Part shown: positions 25,518-34,550 of the stretch, piece by piece
Position numbering within the stretch: position 1 is the first letter of the stretch
Layout: each line of letters starts with the position of its first letter
Assembly: GCF_013364275.1 (NCBI RefSeq)
Contig: NZ_CP054932.1
Span: 7,812,001 to 7,876,000, forward strand
Source: Actinomadura sp. NAK00032
Lineage (GTDB): Bacteria; Actinomycetota; Actinomycetes; Streptosporangiales; Streptosporangiaceae
Reading direction: 5' to 3'
DNA length: 64,000 nt
The notes under the pieces: model-generated
What the model was told of the DNA's origin: nothing
What the model saw: only the letters and a program-made list of their open reading frames with translations
The model's database searches: none
Position numbers and translations under genes: made by a program

Positions 25518-26948
25518 CTACTTCTCCAGCTCCTTGGCCTTCTTCTCGACGTCCTCGATGCCACCGCACATGAAGAACGCCTGCTCGGGCAGGTGGTCGT
25601 ACTTGCCCTCGGCCAGCGCCTTGAACGAGGCGACCGTCTCGTCCTTGGAGACCGTCACACCGGGCTGCCCGGTGAACTGCTCGGCCACGTACATCGGGTG
25701 CGACAGGAAGCGCTCGATGCGCCGCGCCCGCTGGACGGTGACCTTGTCCTCCTCGGACAGCTCGTCGATACCGAGGATCGCGATGATGTCCTGCAGCTCC
25801 TTGTACTTCTGCAGGATCCGCACGACCTCCTGCGCGACCTCGTAGTGCTCGTTCCCCAGGATCTGCGGGTCCATGATCCGCGAGGTGGAGTCGAGCGGGT
25901 CGACCGCCGGGAAGATGCCCTTCTCGGAGATGCTCCGGGAGAGCGTCGTGGTGGCGTCCAGGTGCGCGAACGTGGTGTGCGGCGCCGGGTCGGTGATGTC
26001 GTCGGCGGGCACGTAGATCGCCTGCATCGAGGTGATCGAGTGACCGCGCGTCGAGGTGATCCGCTCCTGCAGCACGCCCATCTCGTCGGCCAGCGTCGGC
26101 TGGTACCCCACCGCGGACGGCATGCGCCCGAGCAGCGTGGAGACCTCCGAACCGGCCTGCGTGAACCGGAAGATGTTGTCGATGAACAGCAGCACGTCCT
26201 GGTTCTGGACGTCGCGGAAGTACTCCGCCATCGTCAGCGCGGACAGCGCGACGCGCAGCCGGGTGCCCGGCGGCTCGTCCATCTGGCCGAACACGAGGGC
26301 GGTGTCCTTGAGGACGTCCGCCTCGTCCATCTCCACCCAGAGGTCGTTGCCCTCACGGGTGCGCTCGCCGACGCCGGCGAACACCGAGGTGCCGCCGAAG
26401 TTGCGGGCGACACGGCGGATCATCTCCTGGATGAGGACGGTCTTGCCCACACCCGCGCCGCCGAACAGGCCGATCTTCCCGCCCTTGACGTACGGGGCGA
26501 GCAGGTCGATGACCTTGATGCCGGTCTCCAGCATCTCGGTCTTGGACTCCAGCTGGTCGAACGGCGGGGCCTTGCGGTGGATGCCCCAGCGCTCGTTGAT
26601 CTCCAGCGACGCGGTCGGGGCGTCCAGCGCCTCGCCGAGGGCGTTCCACACGTGGCCCTTGGTGATGTCGCCGACCGGGACGGCGATGGACTCGCCGCTG
26701 TCGGTCACCGGGGCGCCGCGGACCAGGCCGTCCGTCGGCTGCATGGAGATGGCCCGGATCATGTTGTCGCCCAGGTGCTGGGCGACCTCGAAGGTCAGGG
26801 TCTTCTCCTCGCCGCCGAGCGTGACCTGCACGTTCAGGGCGTTGTAGATGTCCGGGAGGGCGTCGGCGGGGAACTCCACGTCGACGACCGGGCCGATGAC
26901 GCGCGCGACGCGCCCGGTCGCGGTCGCCGTCTCTACCTGTGCAGTCAT
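25518..26948 (-). CDS. atpD: ATP synthase F1 subunit beta
   Basis: 476-residue catalytic subunit. Walker A GGAGVGKTVLIQEMI is near residue 160, the catalytic-Glu region GVGERTREGNDLWVEM follows, and Walker B is VLLFIDNIFRFTQAGSEVS. It has a C-terminal helical domain ending VEKKAKELEK. Start ATG 26948, with GGGGAG six bases upstream; the atpG stop lies two bases before it. Confidence 0.98.
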   Translation of the reverse strand: MTAQVETATATGRVARVIGPVVDVEFPADALPDIYNALNVQVTLGGEEKTLTFEVAQHLGDNMIRAISMQPTDGLVRGAPVTDSGESIAVPVGDITKGHVWNALGEALDAPTASLEINERWGIHRKAPPFDQLESKTEMLETGIKVIDLLAPYVKGGKIGLFGGAGVGKTVLIQEMIRRVARNFGGTSVFAGVGERTREGNDLWVEMDEADVLKDTALVFGQMDEPPGTRLRVALSALTMAEYFRDVQNQDVLLFIDNIFRFTQAGSEVSTLLGRMPSAVGYQPTLADEMGVLQERITSTRGHSITSMQAIYVPADDITDPAPHTTFAHLDATTTLSRSISEKGIFPAVDPLDSTSRIMDPQILGNEHYEVAQEVVRILQKYKELQDIIAILGIDELSEEDKVTVQRARRIERFLSHPMYVAEQFTGQPGVTVSKDETVASFKALAEGKYDHLPEQAFFMCGGIEDVEKKAKELEK

Positions 26949-26950
26949 TA

Positions 26951-27847
26951 TCACTCCCCGCCAGATTCGGCGAGCGCGTCAGCGCCACCGACGATCTCGC
27001 TGATTTCCTGGGTGATCGCGGCCTGCCGCGCCTGGTTCATCTGGCGCGTGTAGACCCCGAGCAGTTCGTTGGCATTGTCGGTCGCCGACTTCATCGCCCG
27101 CCGGACCGACGCCTGGAACGACGCCGCCGACTGGAGCAGCATGTGGAAGATGCGGCTCTCGATGTAGTTGGGCAGCAGCAGGTCGAGCGCCGCCTGCGCG
27201 GACGGCTCGAACTCGTACGCCGGCGGGACCTTGGCGGACTCGCTCTCCTCGATCTCCAGCGGCATCAGCCGCTTGACCTGGACGGCCTGGGTCAGCATCG
27301 AGACGAACTCGGTGTAGACCACGTGGATCTCGCCGACGCCGCCCTCGGCGTCGGTCTTGAGGAAGTCCTGGGTGAGCCGGCGGCCGATCTCCTCCGCGTT
27401 CGCGAAGTGCGGGCGGTCGCTGAACCCGTGCCAGGTCTGCGCGACCTCCCGGCCCCGGAACCGGTACCAGGTGATGCCCTTGTTGCCCACCACGTACGGA
27501 ACCGGCTCGCGGCCCTCGTCCCGCAGCGCCCGGATCAGCGACTCGGCCTCGCGGATCACGTTGGCGTTGTAGGCGCCGCAGAACCCGCGATCGCTCGTGA
27601 CGATCAGGACGGCGCTGCGGGTGTCGGCCGGCTGCTCCTGAAGGAGCGGGTGGTCGATCCCCACATGGTGGCTCACCAGCGCGGTCAGGGCCTGCGTGAT
27701 CTGGTCGGCGTACGGCTTGGACGCCGCCACCGCCTGCTGGGCCTTGACGATCCGCGACGTGGCGATCATCTCCTGGGCACGCGTGATCTTGGCGGTCGAC
27801 TTGACCGTCTTGATCTGCTGCCGGAGTTGGCGAAGCTGTGCGGCCAT
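26951..27847 (-). CDS. atpG: ATP synthase F1 subunit gamma
   Basis: 298-residue central rotor shaft. The N-terminal coiled-coil helix (AAQLRQLRQQIKTVKSTAKI) and the C-terminal helix (RRAMKSATDNANELLGVYTR) are conserved, with the globular middle carrying TSDRGFCGAYNANV. Start ATG 27847, five bases past the atpA stop. Confidence 0.97.
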   Translation of the reverse strand: MAAQLRQLRQQIKTVKSTAKITRAQEMIATSRIVKAQQAVAASKPYADQITQALTALVSHHVGIDHPLLQEQPADTRSAVLIVTSDRGFCGAYNANVIREAESLIRALRDEGREPVPYVVGNKGITWYRFRGREVAQTWHGFSDRPHFANAEEIGRRLTQDFLKTDAEGGVGEIHVVYTEFVSMLTQAVQVKRLMPLEIEESESAKVPPAYEFEPSAQAALDLLLPNYIESRIFHMLLQSAASFQASVRRAMKSATDNANELLGVYTRQMNQARQAAITQEISEIVGGADALAESGGE

Positions 27848-27852
27848 CGGCG

Positions 27853-29487
27853 TCAGTCCTTCTTGACGCGGGTGATGGTCTCCTGCTCGACGTCCTCGGC
27901 CTCGATCGGTTCCACGGGCTCCTCGGCCAGCATCTCGCCCTCGCTGGTCTGGAAGCCCTTCTTGAACTCCGTGATGGCGTTCTTGAGGCTGGTGAGGCCG
28001 TCGTCGGAGAGCTGCCCCGTCTCGCGGATGGCGGTCAGCATGCCGCCCTCTTCCCGCTCGATGTAGTCGAGGAACTCGCGCTCGAAGCGGCGGACGTCGG
28101 CGACCGGGACGTCGTCCAGCTCGCCGGAGGTGCCCGCCCACACGGACACGACCTCCTGCTCGGCCGGGAACGGCGCGCCCTGCGGCTGCTTCAGCAGCTC
28201 GACCAGGCGGGCGCCGCGCTCCAGCTGGGCGCGGGACGCCGCGTCCAGGTCGGACGCGAAGGCGGCGAACGCCTCCAGGTCGCGGAACTGCGACAGCGCC
28301 AGGCGCAGCGTGCCGGCGACCTTGCGCATCGCCTTGATCTGCGCGGAGCCGCCGACCCGGGAGACCGAGATGCCGACGTTGATCGCCGGCCGGACGCCCT
28401 GGTTGAACAGGTCCGTCTCCAGAAAGCACTGGCCGTCGGTGATCGAGATGACGTTCGTCGGGATGTAGGCCGACACGTCGTTGCCCTTGGTCTCGATGAT
28501 CGGCAGGCCGGTCATCGAGCCGCCGCCCAGGTCGTCCGACAGCTTCGCGCAGCGCTCCAGCAGGCGCGAGTGCAGGTAGAAGACGTCACCCGGGTAGGCC
28601 TCGCGGCCCGGCGGGCGGCGCAGCAGCAGCGACACCGCGCGGTAGGCCTCGGCCTGCTTCGACAGGTCGTCGAACACGATCAGGACGTGCTTGCCCTGGT
28701 ACATCCAGTGCTGCCCGATCGCGGACCCGGTGTAGGGGGCGATGTACTTGTAGCCCGCCGGGTCGGACGCCGGAGCCGCCACGATCGTGGTGTACTCCAG
28801 CGCGCCGGCCTCCTCCAGGGAGCGGCGGACGTTGGCGATCGTGGAGCCCTTCTGGCCGACCGCCACGTAGATGCAGCGCACCTGCTTGGCCGGGTCGCCG
28901 GTGTCCCAGGCTTCCTTCTGGTTGATGATGGTGTCCACGCAGACCGTCGTCTTGCCGGTCTGCCGGTCACCGATGATCAGCTGCCGCTGGCCCCGGCCGA
29001 TCGGCGTCATCGCGTCGATCGCCTTGATGCCGGTCTGCAGCGGCTCCTTCACCGACTGCCGCTGCACGACCGTGGGGGCCTGCAGTTCCAGCGCACGGCG
29101 CTCGGTCGACTCGACCGGGCCGAGGCCGTCCAGCGGGTTGCCCAGCGCGTCCACGACGCGACCGAGGAAGGCGTCGCCGACCGGCGCCGACAGGACCTCG
29201 CCCGTCCGCCGGACCTTCTGGCCCTCCTCGATTCCGCTGAAGTCACCCAGGACAACGGCGCCGATCTCACGCACGTCCAGGTTCAGAGCCAGGCCACGGG
29301 TACCGTCCTCGAACTCCAGGAGTTCGTTCGCCATCGCGGAGGGCAGGCCCTCGATGTGGGCGATGCCGTCGCCGGCATCGACGACGGTGCCGACCTCCTC
29401 GCGCGCGGCGGCCTCGGGCTCGTACGACTGGACGAAGCGCTCCAGCGCGTTCCGGATCTCGTCCGGACGGATCGTCAGCTCCGCCAT
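27853..29487 (-). CDS. atpA: ATP synthase F1 subunit alpha
   Basis: 544-residue non-catalytic nucleotide-binding subunit. Walker A is GDRQTGKTTVCVDTII near residue 172, followed by QKGSTIANVRRSLEEAGALE and LIVFDDLSKQAEAYRAVSLL. The C-terminal extension of about 35 residues after the core is normal for actinobacteria. Start ATG 29487 after AGAGAGGAA. Confidence 0.98.
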   Translation of the reverse strand: MAELTIRPDEIRNALERFVQSYEPEAAAREEVGTVVDAGDGIAHIEGLPSAMANELLEFEDGTRGLALNLDVREIGAVVLGDFSGIEEGQKVRRTGEVLSAPVGDAFLGRVVDALGNPLDGLGPVESTERRALELQAPTVVQRQSVKEPLQTGIKAIDAMTPIGRGQRQLIIGDRQTGKTTVCVDTIINQKEAWDTGDPAKQVRCIYVAVGQKGSTIANVRRSLEEAGALEYTTIVAAPASDPAGYKYIAPYTGSAIGQHWMYQGKHVLIVFDDLSKQAEAYRAVSLLLRRPPGREAYPGDVFYLHSRLLERCAKLSDDLGGGSMTGLPIIETKGNDVSAYIPTNVISITDGQCFLETDLFNQGVRPAINVGISVSRVGGSAQIKAMRKVAGTLRLALSQFRDLEAFAAFASDLDAASRAQLERGARLVELLKQPQGAPFPAEQEVVSVWAGTSGELDDVPVADVRRFEREFLDYIEREEGGMLTAIRETGQLSDDGLTSLKNAITEFKKGFQTSEGEMLAEEPVEPIEAEDVEQETITRVKKD

Positions 29488-29555
29488 GATTCCTCTCTTG
29501 CTCCCTTAAGGGTCGGCTTTACCGGCACTCGGCAATGGAGCCAGGTCTACCGGCG

Positions 29556-30377
29556 TCAGCCGGCACCGAGCCTCCGGCGGACGTCGTCCAGCCGTCCGGC
29601 GATCGTGCCGTCGATGATCTCGTCCCCGATCTCGATCGACAGTCCGCCGATCGTGCCCGGGTCGATCTCGATGTTCAGGTGTACTTCGTGTCCGTACGCG
29701 GCGGCGAGCACCGCGGCGAGCCGCGTCCGCTGCTGCGCCGACAGCTCGGTCGGCGTCCGCACCAGGGCGACGAGCCGCTGCCGGCGCTGGGCGACGAGCT
29801 TGCCGAACTCGGCCAGCCCGCCTTCCAGGCTACGTCCTCGCGGACGCAGCACGAGCTCGGTGACCAGCGTCAGCGTGGCAGGCGTGACCTTGCCCTCCAG
29901 CAGCGCGTTGACCAGGCCGAGCTTGCGGTCGTCCGGCAGGCCCGGACCGGCGAGGGCGGCGCGCAGCGCGACCTCCCCCTCGATGACCCGGGAGAACCGG
30001 AACAGCTCGTCCTCCAGGTCGTCGATCTGCCGGTCGGCCTCGGCGCGGGCGGCCTCGGCGGTGACCGCGAGGGTCTCCACCGCGTCCGCCAGCTCCGACG
30101 GCTTGGACCAGCGCAGCCGGACGACGTCGGCGACCAGCCCGAGAGCGGCCGGCGACACCTTGCCCTCCAGCAGGATCTGGACGAGCTGCGCCTTGTCGGC
30201 ACCGTCCCGCGCCGGGTCGGAAACCGCCCGGCGCAGGCCGTGCTCGCGGTCGATCAGGTGCAGCACCGCGAACAGGTCGGCGCCCAGCGAGGCCAGGTCG
30301 GCGGAGGGAATGACGGCCTCCAGCCGGGTCTTGGCCTCGGCGAGCGACGCCCTGCTCACCGCTCCCGTGATGGTCAT
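29556..30377 (-). CDS. atpH: ATP synthase F1 subunit delta
   Basis: 273-residue peripheral-stalk subunit (OSCP-like). It contains the N-terminal helical domain and the C-terminal conserved segment EIDPGTIGGLSIEIGDEIID. It is longer than the about 180-residue enterobacterial subunit, as usual in actinobacteria. ATG 30377 overlaps the atpF stop by four bases. Confidence 0.95.
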   Translation of the reverse strand: MTITGAVSRASLAEAKTRLEAVIPSADLASLGADLFAVLHLIDREHGLRRAVSDPARDGADKAQLVQILLEGKVSPAALGLVADVVRLRWSKPSELADAVETLAVTAEAARAEADRQIDDLEDELFRFSRVIEGEVALRAALAGPGLPDDRKLGLVNALLEGKVTPATLTLVTELVLRPRGRSLEGGLAEFGKLVAQRRQRLVALVRTPTELSAQQRTRLAAVLAAAYGHEVHLNIEIDPGTIGGLSIEIGDEIIDGTIAGRLDDVRRRLGAG

Positions 30378-30931
30378 GATGTGATCTGCTCCTGCGTGCG
30401 AGCGCGGCTCTCCAGCTCCTCGAGGAACCGGTCGACGACCCGGCTCTGCCGTGCGCTGTCCTCAAGGGACTCACCCACGACGCGCCCGGCGAGGTCGACC
30501 GACATGGCGCCGATCTCGGCGCGCAGCGACTGCAGCGCCTGCTGCCGCTCGGCCTCGATCTGCTTCTTCGCGTCCTCGACGATCTTGCGAGCCTCCGCCT
30601 GGGCCTTCTCCTTGGCCTCGGCGATGATCTGCGCGCCCTGCTCCTCGGCCTTGCGCCGCTCGTTGGACGCCTCGACCGCGGCCGCCTTCTGCTGGGACTT
30701 GTACTGATCGAGGACCTGCTGGGCCTCTTTCTGCGCCTGCTCGGCCCGCTCCAGGCCGCCCTCGATCGCCTGGGTCCGCTCCTCCAGCGTCTTCTGCAGA
30801 CGCGGGACGAGGATGCGGCCCAGCACGATCATGACGACGAGGAACGAGAAGATGCCGACGACCAGCTCGTACGGGTGCGGGACGAGAGGGTTGTTCTCCT
30901 CCGCCGCTAGGACGGAAGCTGCCGTGATCAT
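30374..30931 (-). CDS. atpF: ATP synthase Fo subunit b
   Basis: 185-residue stator subunit. One N-terminal membrane helix (PYELVVGIFSFLVVMIVLGR) is followed by a long charged coiled coil (EERTQAIEGGLERAEQAQKE ... EARKIVEDAKKQIEAERQQA). It anchors the delta subunit and the alpha3beta3 head to subunit a. Start ATG 30931 after GAAGGG. Confidence 0.97.
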   Translation of the reverse strand: MITAASVLAAEENNPLVPHPYELVVGIFSFLVVMIVLGRILVPRLQKTLEERTQAIEGGLERAEQAQKEAQQVLDQYKSQQKAAAVEASNERRKAEEQGAQIIAEAKEKAQAEARKIVEDAKKQIEAERQQALQSLRAEIGAMSVDLAGRVVGESLEDSARQSRVVDRFLEELESRARTQEQITS

Positions 30932-30963
30932 GTCTGCAGCCCTTCCTCAGTTGGAACCCGTGG

Positions 30964-31200
30964 TCAGATGCCCTGGAAGATGAAGGGCGCGACCAGACCG
31001 ATGAGGGCCAGCGCCTCGGTGAGGACGAAGCCCAGCAGCATGTTGGTGCGGATGACGCCGGTGAGCTCCGGCTGGCGGGCGATGGCGTTCACGCCCTGAC
31101 CGAAGATGATGCCGATGCCGATGCCCGGGCCGATGGCCGCGAGGCCGTAGCCGATCGAGGTGACGTTGCCTTCGACTGCGGCGAGGACGGCTCCCGTCAT
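30964..31200 (-). CDS. atpE: ATP synthase Fo subunit c
   Basis: 78-residue proteolipid of the rotor ring: two hydrophobic helices joined by the polar loop ARQPEL. The proton-binding Glu lies in FVLTEALALIGL, as in other actinobacteria (the diarylquinoline target site). It is preceded by GGAATG at ATG 31200. Confidence 0.98.
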   Translation of the reverse strand: MTGAVLAAVEGNVTSIGYGLAAIGPGIGIGIIFGQGVNAIARQPELTGVIRTNMLLGFVLTEALALIGLVAPFIFQGI

Positions 31201-31300
31201 GGGTTCATTCCTTTTCTGTCGGCCGGCGGAGGCTCCGCCGGTCTGGGCTAACGAGGGTGTCTGGGAAGGCCCGGCACCGGAAGCGCGCGGACCCGGTGGC

Positions 31301-32095
31301 TTAGTGGTCCGCTTCGAGGCCGCTCTGGATGTACATCGCGGCGAGCATCGCGAACAGGAACGCCTGCAGGAACTGGATCAGCAACTCCAGTGCCGTCAGC
31401 AGGATCGTGACGATGACGCCGACGATGCCGACGCCGAAGCCGAGCGCGGTGGGCTTCTCGAAGAGGAACCAGAAGCCGACGAGGCTGAAGAACGCCAGGA
31501 TCGTGTGGCCCGCGAACATGTTGGCGAAGAGCCGGACCGCGTGGGTGAAGGGCGCCAGGATGAACGTCGAGAGGTACTCGATCGGCACCAGCAGGAAGTA
31601 GACCGGCAGCGGCAGGCCCTTGGGGATCAGGTTGGTGAAGTACTTCACCGGGCCCTGGTGCTTGAAGCCCAGGTAGACCTTGACGATGTAGACGAACACC
31701 GCGAGGACGATCGGGAACGCGATGTGCGACGCGACCGGGAACTGGATGATCGGAATGACCGCGAAGATGTTCCAGAACCAGATCAGGAAGAACAGCGACA
31801 TCAGCATCGGCATCCACCGGTCGGTGTTCTTGCCGAGGAACGGGCGGGCGATCTCGTCCCGCACGAACATGTAGCCGATCTCACCGATGTTCTGCATGCC
31901 GCGCGGCACGAGCTTCGGCTTGGCGAACGCCATCCAGAACAGGCCGCAGACCAGCAGAGCGCCGACGACCGCGAAGACGACGGGCTTGGTCAGCCACTCG
32001 GGGCCGCCGGCGAACAGGGGCGGGAAGTCGAACAGCTCCGGGCCCGGGGCTTTGAACTCGTCTCCCCCGGTGGCGAGGACCGTCAGCGCGTTCAC
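31301..32095 (-). CDS. atpB: ATP synthase Fo subunit a
   Basis: 264-residue membrane stator with five to six hydrophobic helices. The essential Arg is in FTHAVRLFANMFAGHTILAF, and the last helix carries LTALELLIQFLQAFLFAML. It forms the proton half-channels next to the c-ring. Start GTG 32095 after AAGGGAAC. Confidence 0.97.
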   Translation of the reverse strand: MNALTVLATGGDEFKAPGPELFDFPPLFAGGPEWLTKPVVFAVVGALLVCGLFWMAFAKPKLVPRGMQNIGEIGYMFVRDEIARPFLGKNTDRWMPMLMSLFFLIWFWNIFAVIPIIQFPVASHIAFPIVLAVFVYIVKVYLGFKHQGPVKYFTNLIPKGLPLPVYFLLVPIEYLSTFILAPFTHAVRLFANMFAGHTILAFFSLVGFWFLFEKPTALGFGVGIVGVIVTILLTALELLIQFLQAFLFAMLAAMYIQSGLEADH

Positions 32096-32165
32096 GCGGC
32101 GTTCCCTTCATCAATGTGGTGATGTTTCACGAAGGCTTCCTCGGCGGCTTCCTCGGCGGGGCCGC

Positions 32166-32390
32166 TCAGGAGGAGTGGCTGCCGTACTTCAGGTAGACCA
32201 GGTAGATGGCGAGCCCGGCACCGATGATCAGGCCGATGGGGATCAGCCAGGTCTGGTGCGTCCATGCGGACAGCAGCCACCCGATGCCGCCCCAGATGAT
32301 CATCCCGGAGAGAAGGTAGCTGGGCACGGACCAGGCGACGTCGGCGAATTCCCGCTGGCCGTCCTCCGGCCGGGGCTTCTGCTCGCTCAT
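32166..32390 (-). CDS. AtpZ/AtpI-like small membrane protein
   Basis: 74 residues with two membrane segments (SVPSYLLSGMIIWGGIGWLL and LIPIGLIIGAGLAIYLVYL). Genes of this type precede atpB and are implicated in c-ring assembly or Mg/Ca transport linked to the ATP synthase. ATG 32390 follows GGAG. Confidence 0.85.
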   Translation of the reverse strand: MSEQKPRPEDGQREFADVAWSVPSYLLSGMIIWGGIGWLLSAWTHQTWLIPIGLIIGAGLAIYLVYLKYGSHSS

Positions 32391-32474
32391 CGCGCTCCGG
32401 ACGATAGCAGGCCACCCGTGCGGTGGTCATATTGGAGTAGTCCCAGGGGCCCGGCACCGTCCGCGAGGGGTGCA

Positions 32475-32891
32475 TCACGGACTCCGGTCCAGGACGTTCT
32501 CGGGTTCGTCAATGTAGGGCCTCCGCTGCAGCACGACCCGGAACTCGGCGGCGATCCAGAGCAGCGCGAGCCCGATGACCGTCCAGCCGAACACCTTGGT
32601 GTCCCAGATCGAGACGCCGTCCATCGTCGTGACCAGCACCATCACCGCGAGGATCTTCACCATGTAGCTGGCCAGCGCGGCCAGCATCATCGTCTGCGCG
32701 GAGTACCGGGCGGCCCAGGAGACCACCAGGGCGCTGATCGAGAAGAAGGCGATCACCACGACGGAGGCCAGTGCCGCCGCCAGGGCGCCCTTGGCGCCGG
32801 CGGTCAGCAGGCCGATCAGCACGGCGCCCACCCCGACGACCGATGTCGGGATCGCTGCGCCGCGGAGCATCCGAGCGTCGGAGGTTTGCAT
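32475..32891 (-). CDS. AtpI-like membrane protein
   Basis: 138 residues with four hydrophobic segments (VVGVGAVLIGLLTAG, LASVVVIAFFSISALVVSW, LAALASYMVKILAVMVL, VFGWTVIGLALLWIAAEF). It is the first gene of the ATP synthase transcription unit and matches the position of M. tuberculosis Rv1303. Probably an AtpI-type assembly chaperone for the c-ring; family assignment rests on position and topology. ATG 32891 after CGGAG. Confidence 0.8.
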   Translation of the reverse strand: MQTSDARMLRGAAIPTSVVGVGAVLIGLLTAGAKGALAAALASVVVIAFFSISALVVSWAARYSAQTMMLAALASYMVKILAVMVLVTTMDGVSIWDTKVFGWTVIGLALLWIAAEFRVVLQRRPYIDEPENVLDRSP

Positions 32892-32939
32892 GAGGGCTCC
32901 GGCTGGTCACGGTCAGTGGTCGTTTCTTGTTCGTGAAAG

Positions 32940-32983
32940 GTATCACAAGCGTCCGGATTGTCCACAATTACCCTAGAGGTAAT
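32940..32983 (-). promoter_or_regulatory. ATP synthase operon promoter with nested palindromes
   Basis: On the minus strand -35 TTGTGG (32967-32962), a 16-base spacer and -10 TGATAC (32945-32940) precede ATG 32891. Two palindromes overlap the -35: ATTGTCCACAAT (32957-32968) and ATTACCCTAGAGGTAAT (32967-32983). The first contains TTGTCCACA, the preferred DnaA-box form in high-GC actinobacteria. Confidence 0.55.
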
Positions 32984-32990
32984 GCGAATG

Positions 32991-33009
32991 GGGGGCCGCG
33001 GAGGCCCCC
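32991..33009 (-). terminator. hairpin between the wecA-like gene and the atp operon
   Basis: GGGGGCC (32991-32997) and GGCCCCC (33003-33009) with a five-base loop, downstream of the transferase gene on the minus strand and just upstream of the atp promoter. Confidence 0.5.
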
Positions 33010-33146
33010 GCCGGTCACGCTCGCACCTGGACTTTAGCCCAGCTCAGGGCTTGCTTTTACCACATCGCGCAACGCCGTGCCGGGACCGGTGTCCGGGCGG
33101 CGGGCGCGGCCGGCGCGGCCCCGCCGGGAACGGGGCGTGACCGGGA

Positions 33147-34304
33147 TCAGACCCGCATCGGCGGGCGCCGGACCGGCTGGTCGCCGGTGCCCGCGTCGTC
33201 CGCGGCCGGCTTCCCGCGGCCCGGCTTGCGCAGCATCAGCACGACGCCGGCGACCGCGACCAGCAGCGTCACCCCGAGGGTGATCCACGCGGCGTCGAAC
33301 AGCGCCAGCCCGACCAGCCCGGAGGCCAGCAGCCCGACCCAGAAGTACATGATCAGCACGGCCCGGCGGGTGGAGTGGCCGAGCTGCAGCAGCCGGTGGT
33401 GCAGGTGCTGCTTGTCCGGGGAGAACGGCGACCGGCCCTGGCTCGTGCGGCGCAGCACCGCGAGCAGCATGTCCATGAACGGGACCGCGGCCACCGCCGG
33501 GATCAGCAGCACCGGGACGAAGAACGGGAACAGCCCGTTGGCGAGGATCGCCGGGTCGAACTGCCCGGTCAGCATGATCGTGGACGCGCTGAGCAGCAGC
33601 CCGATCAGCATCGAGCCGGTGTCGCCCATGAAGATCTTGGCGGGGCTGAAGTTGTGCGGCAGGAACCCCGCGCACATCCCGACCAGGACCGCGGCGGTGA
33701 GCGTCGCGCCGGTCAGCGTGGTCAGCCCGTTGGACTTCGACAGCAGGTAGGCGTAGGAGAACAGGGCCAGCGCGGCGATCCCGACGACGCCCGCGGCCAG
33801 GCCGTCCAGGCCGTCGATGAAGTTCACCGCGTTGATCGTGGCGACCACGACGAAGACGGTCAGCGGCACCCCGTAGGCGGGCGGCAGCGACAGCGACTCG
33901 CCGGTCGGCAGCGGGATCACGTAGATCTGGATGCCCTGCATGATGAAGATCCCGGCGGCCGCGACCTGCCCGGCGAACTTGGTGAGCGCGTCCACCTCCC
34001 ACCGGTCGTCGGCGATGCCGATCAGCACGATCAGCCCGCCGGACAGCAGCAGCGCCTTCGCCACGCTGATGTCGCCGTCCGAGAGGACCTTGCGCATCTC
34101 CGGCAGCCCGGTCGCCACCACCAGCGCCGACACCATCCCGCCGAACATCGCCAGGCCGCCGAGGCGGGGCGTCGGGATCACGTGCACGTCGCGGTCGCGC
34201 GGGACGGCCTGCGCCCCGAACCAGACGGCGAACCGGCGTACCGAGGGGGTCAGCAGGTAGGCGACGAGGGCGGCGACAAGGATCGTGAGCAGGTACTCCC
34301 GCAC
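33147..34304 (-). CDS. wecA: MraY-family UDP-GlcNAc:undecaprenyl-P transferase
   Basis: 385-residue polytopic enzyme that transfers N-acetylhexosamine-1-phosphate from UDP-sugar to polyprenyl phosphate, the first step of arabinogalactan linker or teichoic/EPS polymers. There are about 10-11 membrane helices. Family Asp motifs are NAVNFIDGLDGLAAG and FMGDTGSMLIG, with a cytoplasmic HIPTPRLGGLAMFGG. Its position just before the atp genes matches Rv1302 (wecA). Start GTG 34304 after AAGGGGG. Confidence 0.9.
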   Translation of the reverse strand: MREYLLTILVAALVAYLLTPSVRRFAVWFGAQAVPRDRDVHVIPTPRLGGLAMFGGMVSALVVATGLPEMRKVLSDGDISVAKALLLSGGLIVLIGIADDRWEVDALTKFAGQVAAAGIFIMQGIQIYVIPLPTGESLSLPPAYGVPLTVFVVVATINAVNFIDGLDGLAAGVVGIAALALFSYAYLLSKSNGLTTLTGATLTAAVLVGMCAGFLPHNFSPAKIFMGDTGSMLIGLLLSASTIMLTGQFDPAILANGLFPFFVPVLLIPAVAAVPFMDMLLAVLRRTSQGRSPFSPDKQHLHHRLLQLGHSTRRAVLIMYFWVGLLASGLVGLALFDAAWITLGVTLLVAVAGVVLMLRKPGRGKPAADDAGTGDQPVRRPPMRV

Positions 34305-34359
34305 TCGCCTGCGCCCCCTTCACCGATCGCCGCCGCCGTGGTACCCCGTCCGGCGCGCC

Positions 34360-34420
34360 CCATCCACGTGAGCCGTCCACATGACCTGTCCACGTGACCT
34401 GTCCAGAAGATCTGTCCACA
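34360..34420. promoter_or_regulatory. array of five DnaA-box-like 9-mers in 13-bp register
   Basis: CCATCCACG, CCGTCCACA, CTGTCCACG, CTGTCCAGA and CTGTCCACA start at 34360, 34373, 34386, 34399 and 34412, separated by the tetramers TGAG, TGAC, TGAC and AGAT. The second and fifth match the actinobacterial DnaA-box consensus (T/C)(T/C)(G/A/C)TCCACA exactly, and the third and fourth differ at one base. The array is 56 bases upstream of the wecA-like start. It could also be a plain minisatellite. Confidence 0.55.
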
Positions 34421-34550
34421 AGACCGTGCACTTGGCCAGTACGGCCCGTTCGTCTTCGTTAGACGAACGATCCGGCGGATGTGTTCGCGCCGCGACCGAC
34501 CAACTGTAGACCCACCCGGCCGCCACGCGCTGCCGATCGGCCCGCGCGAG

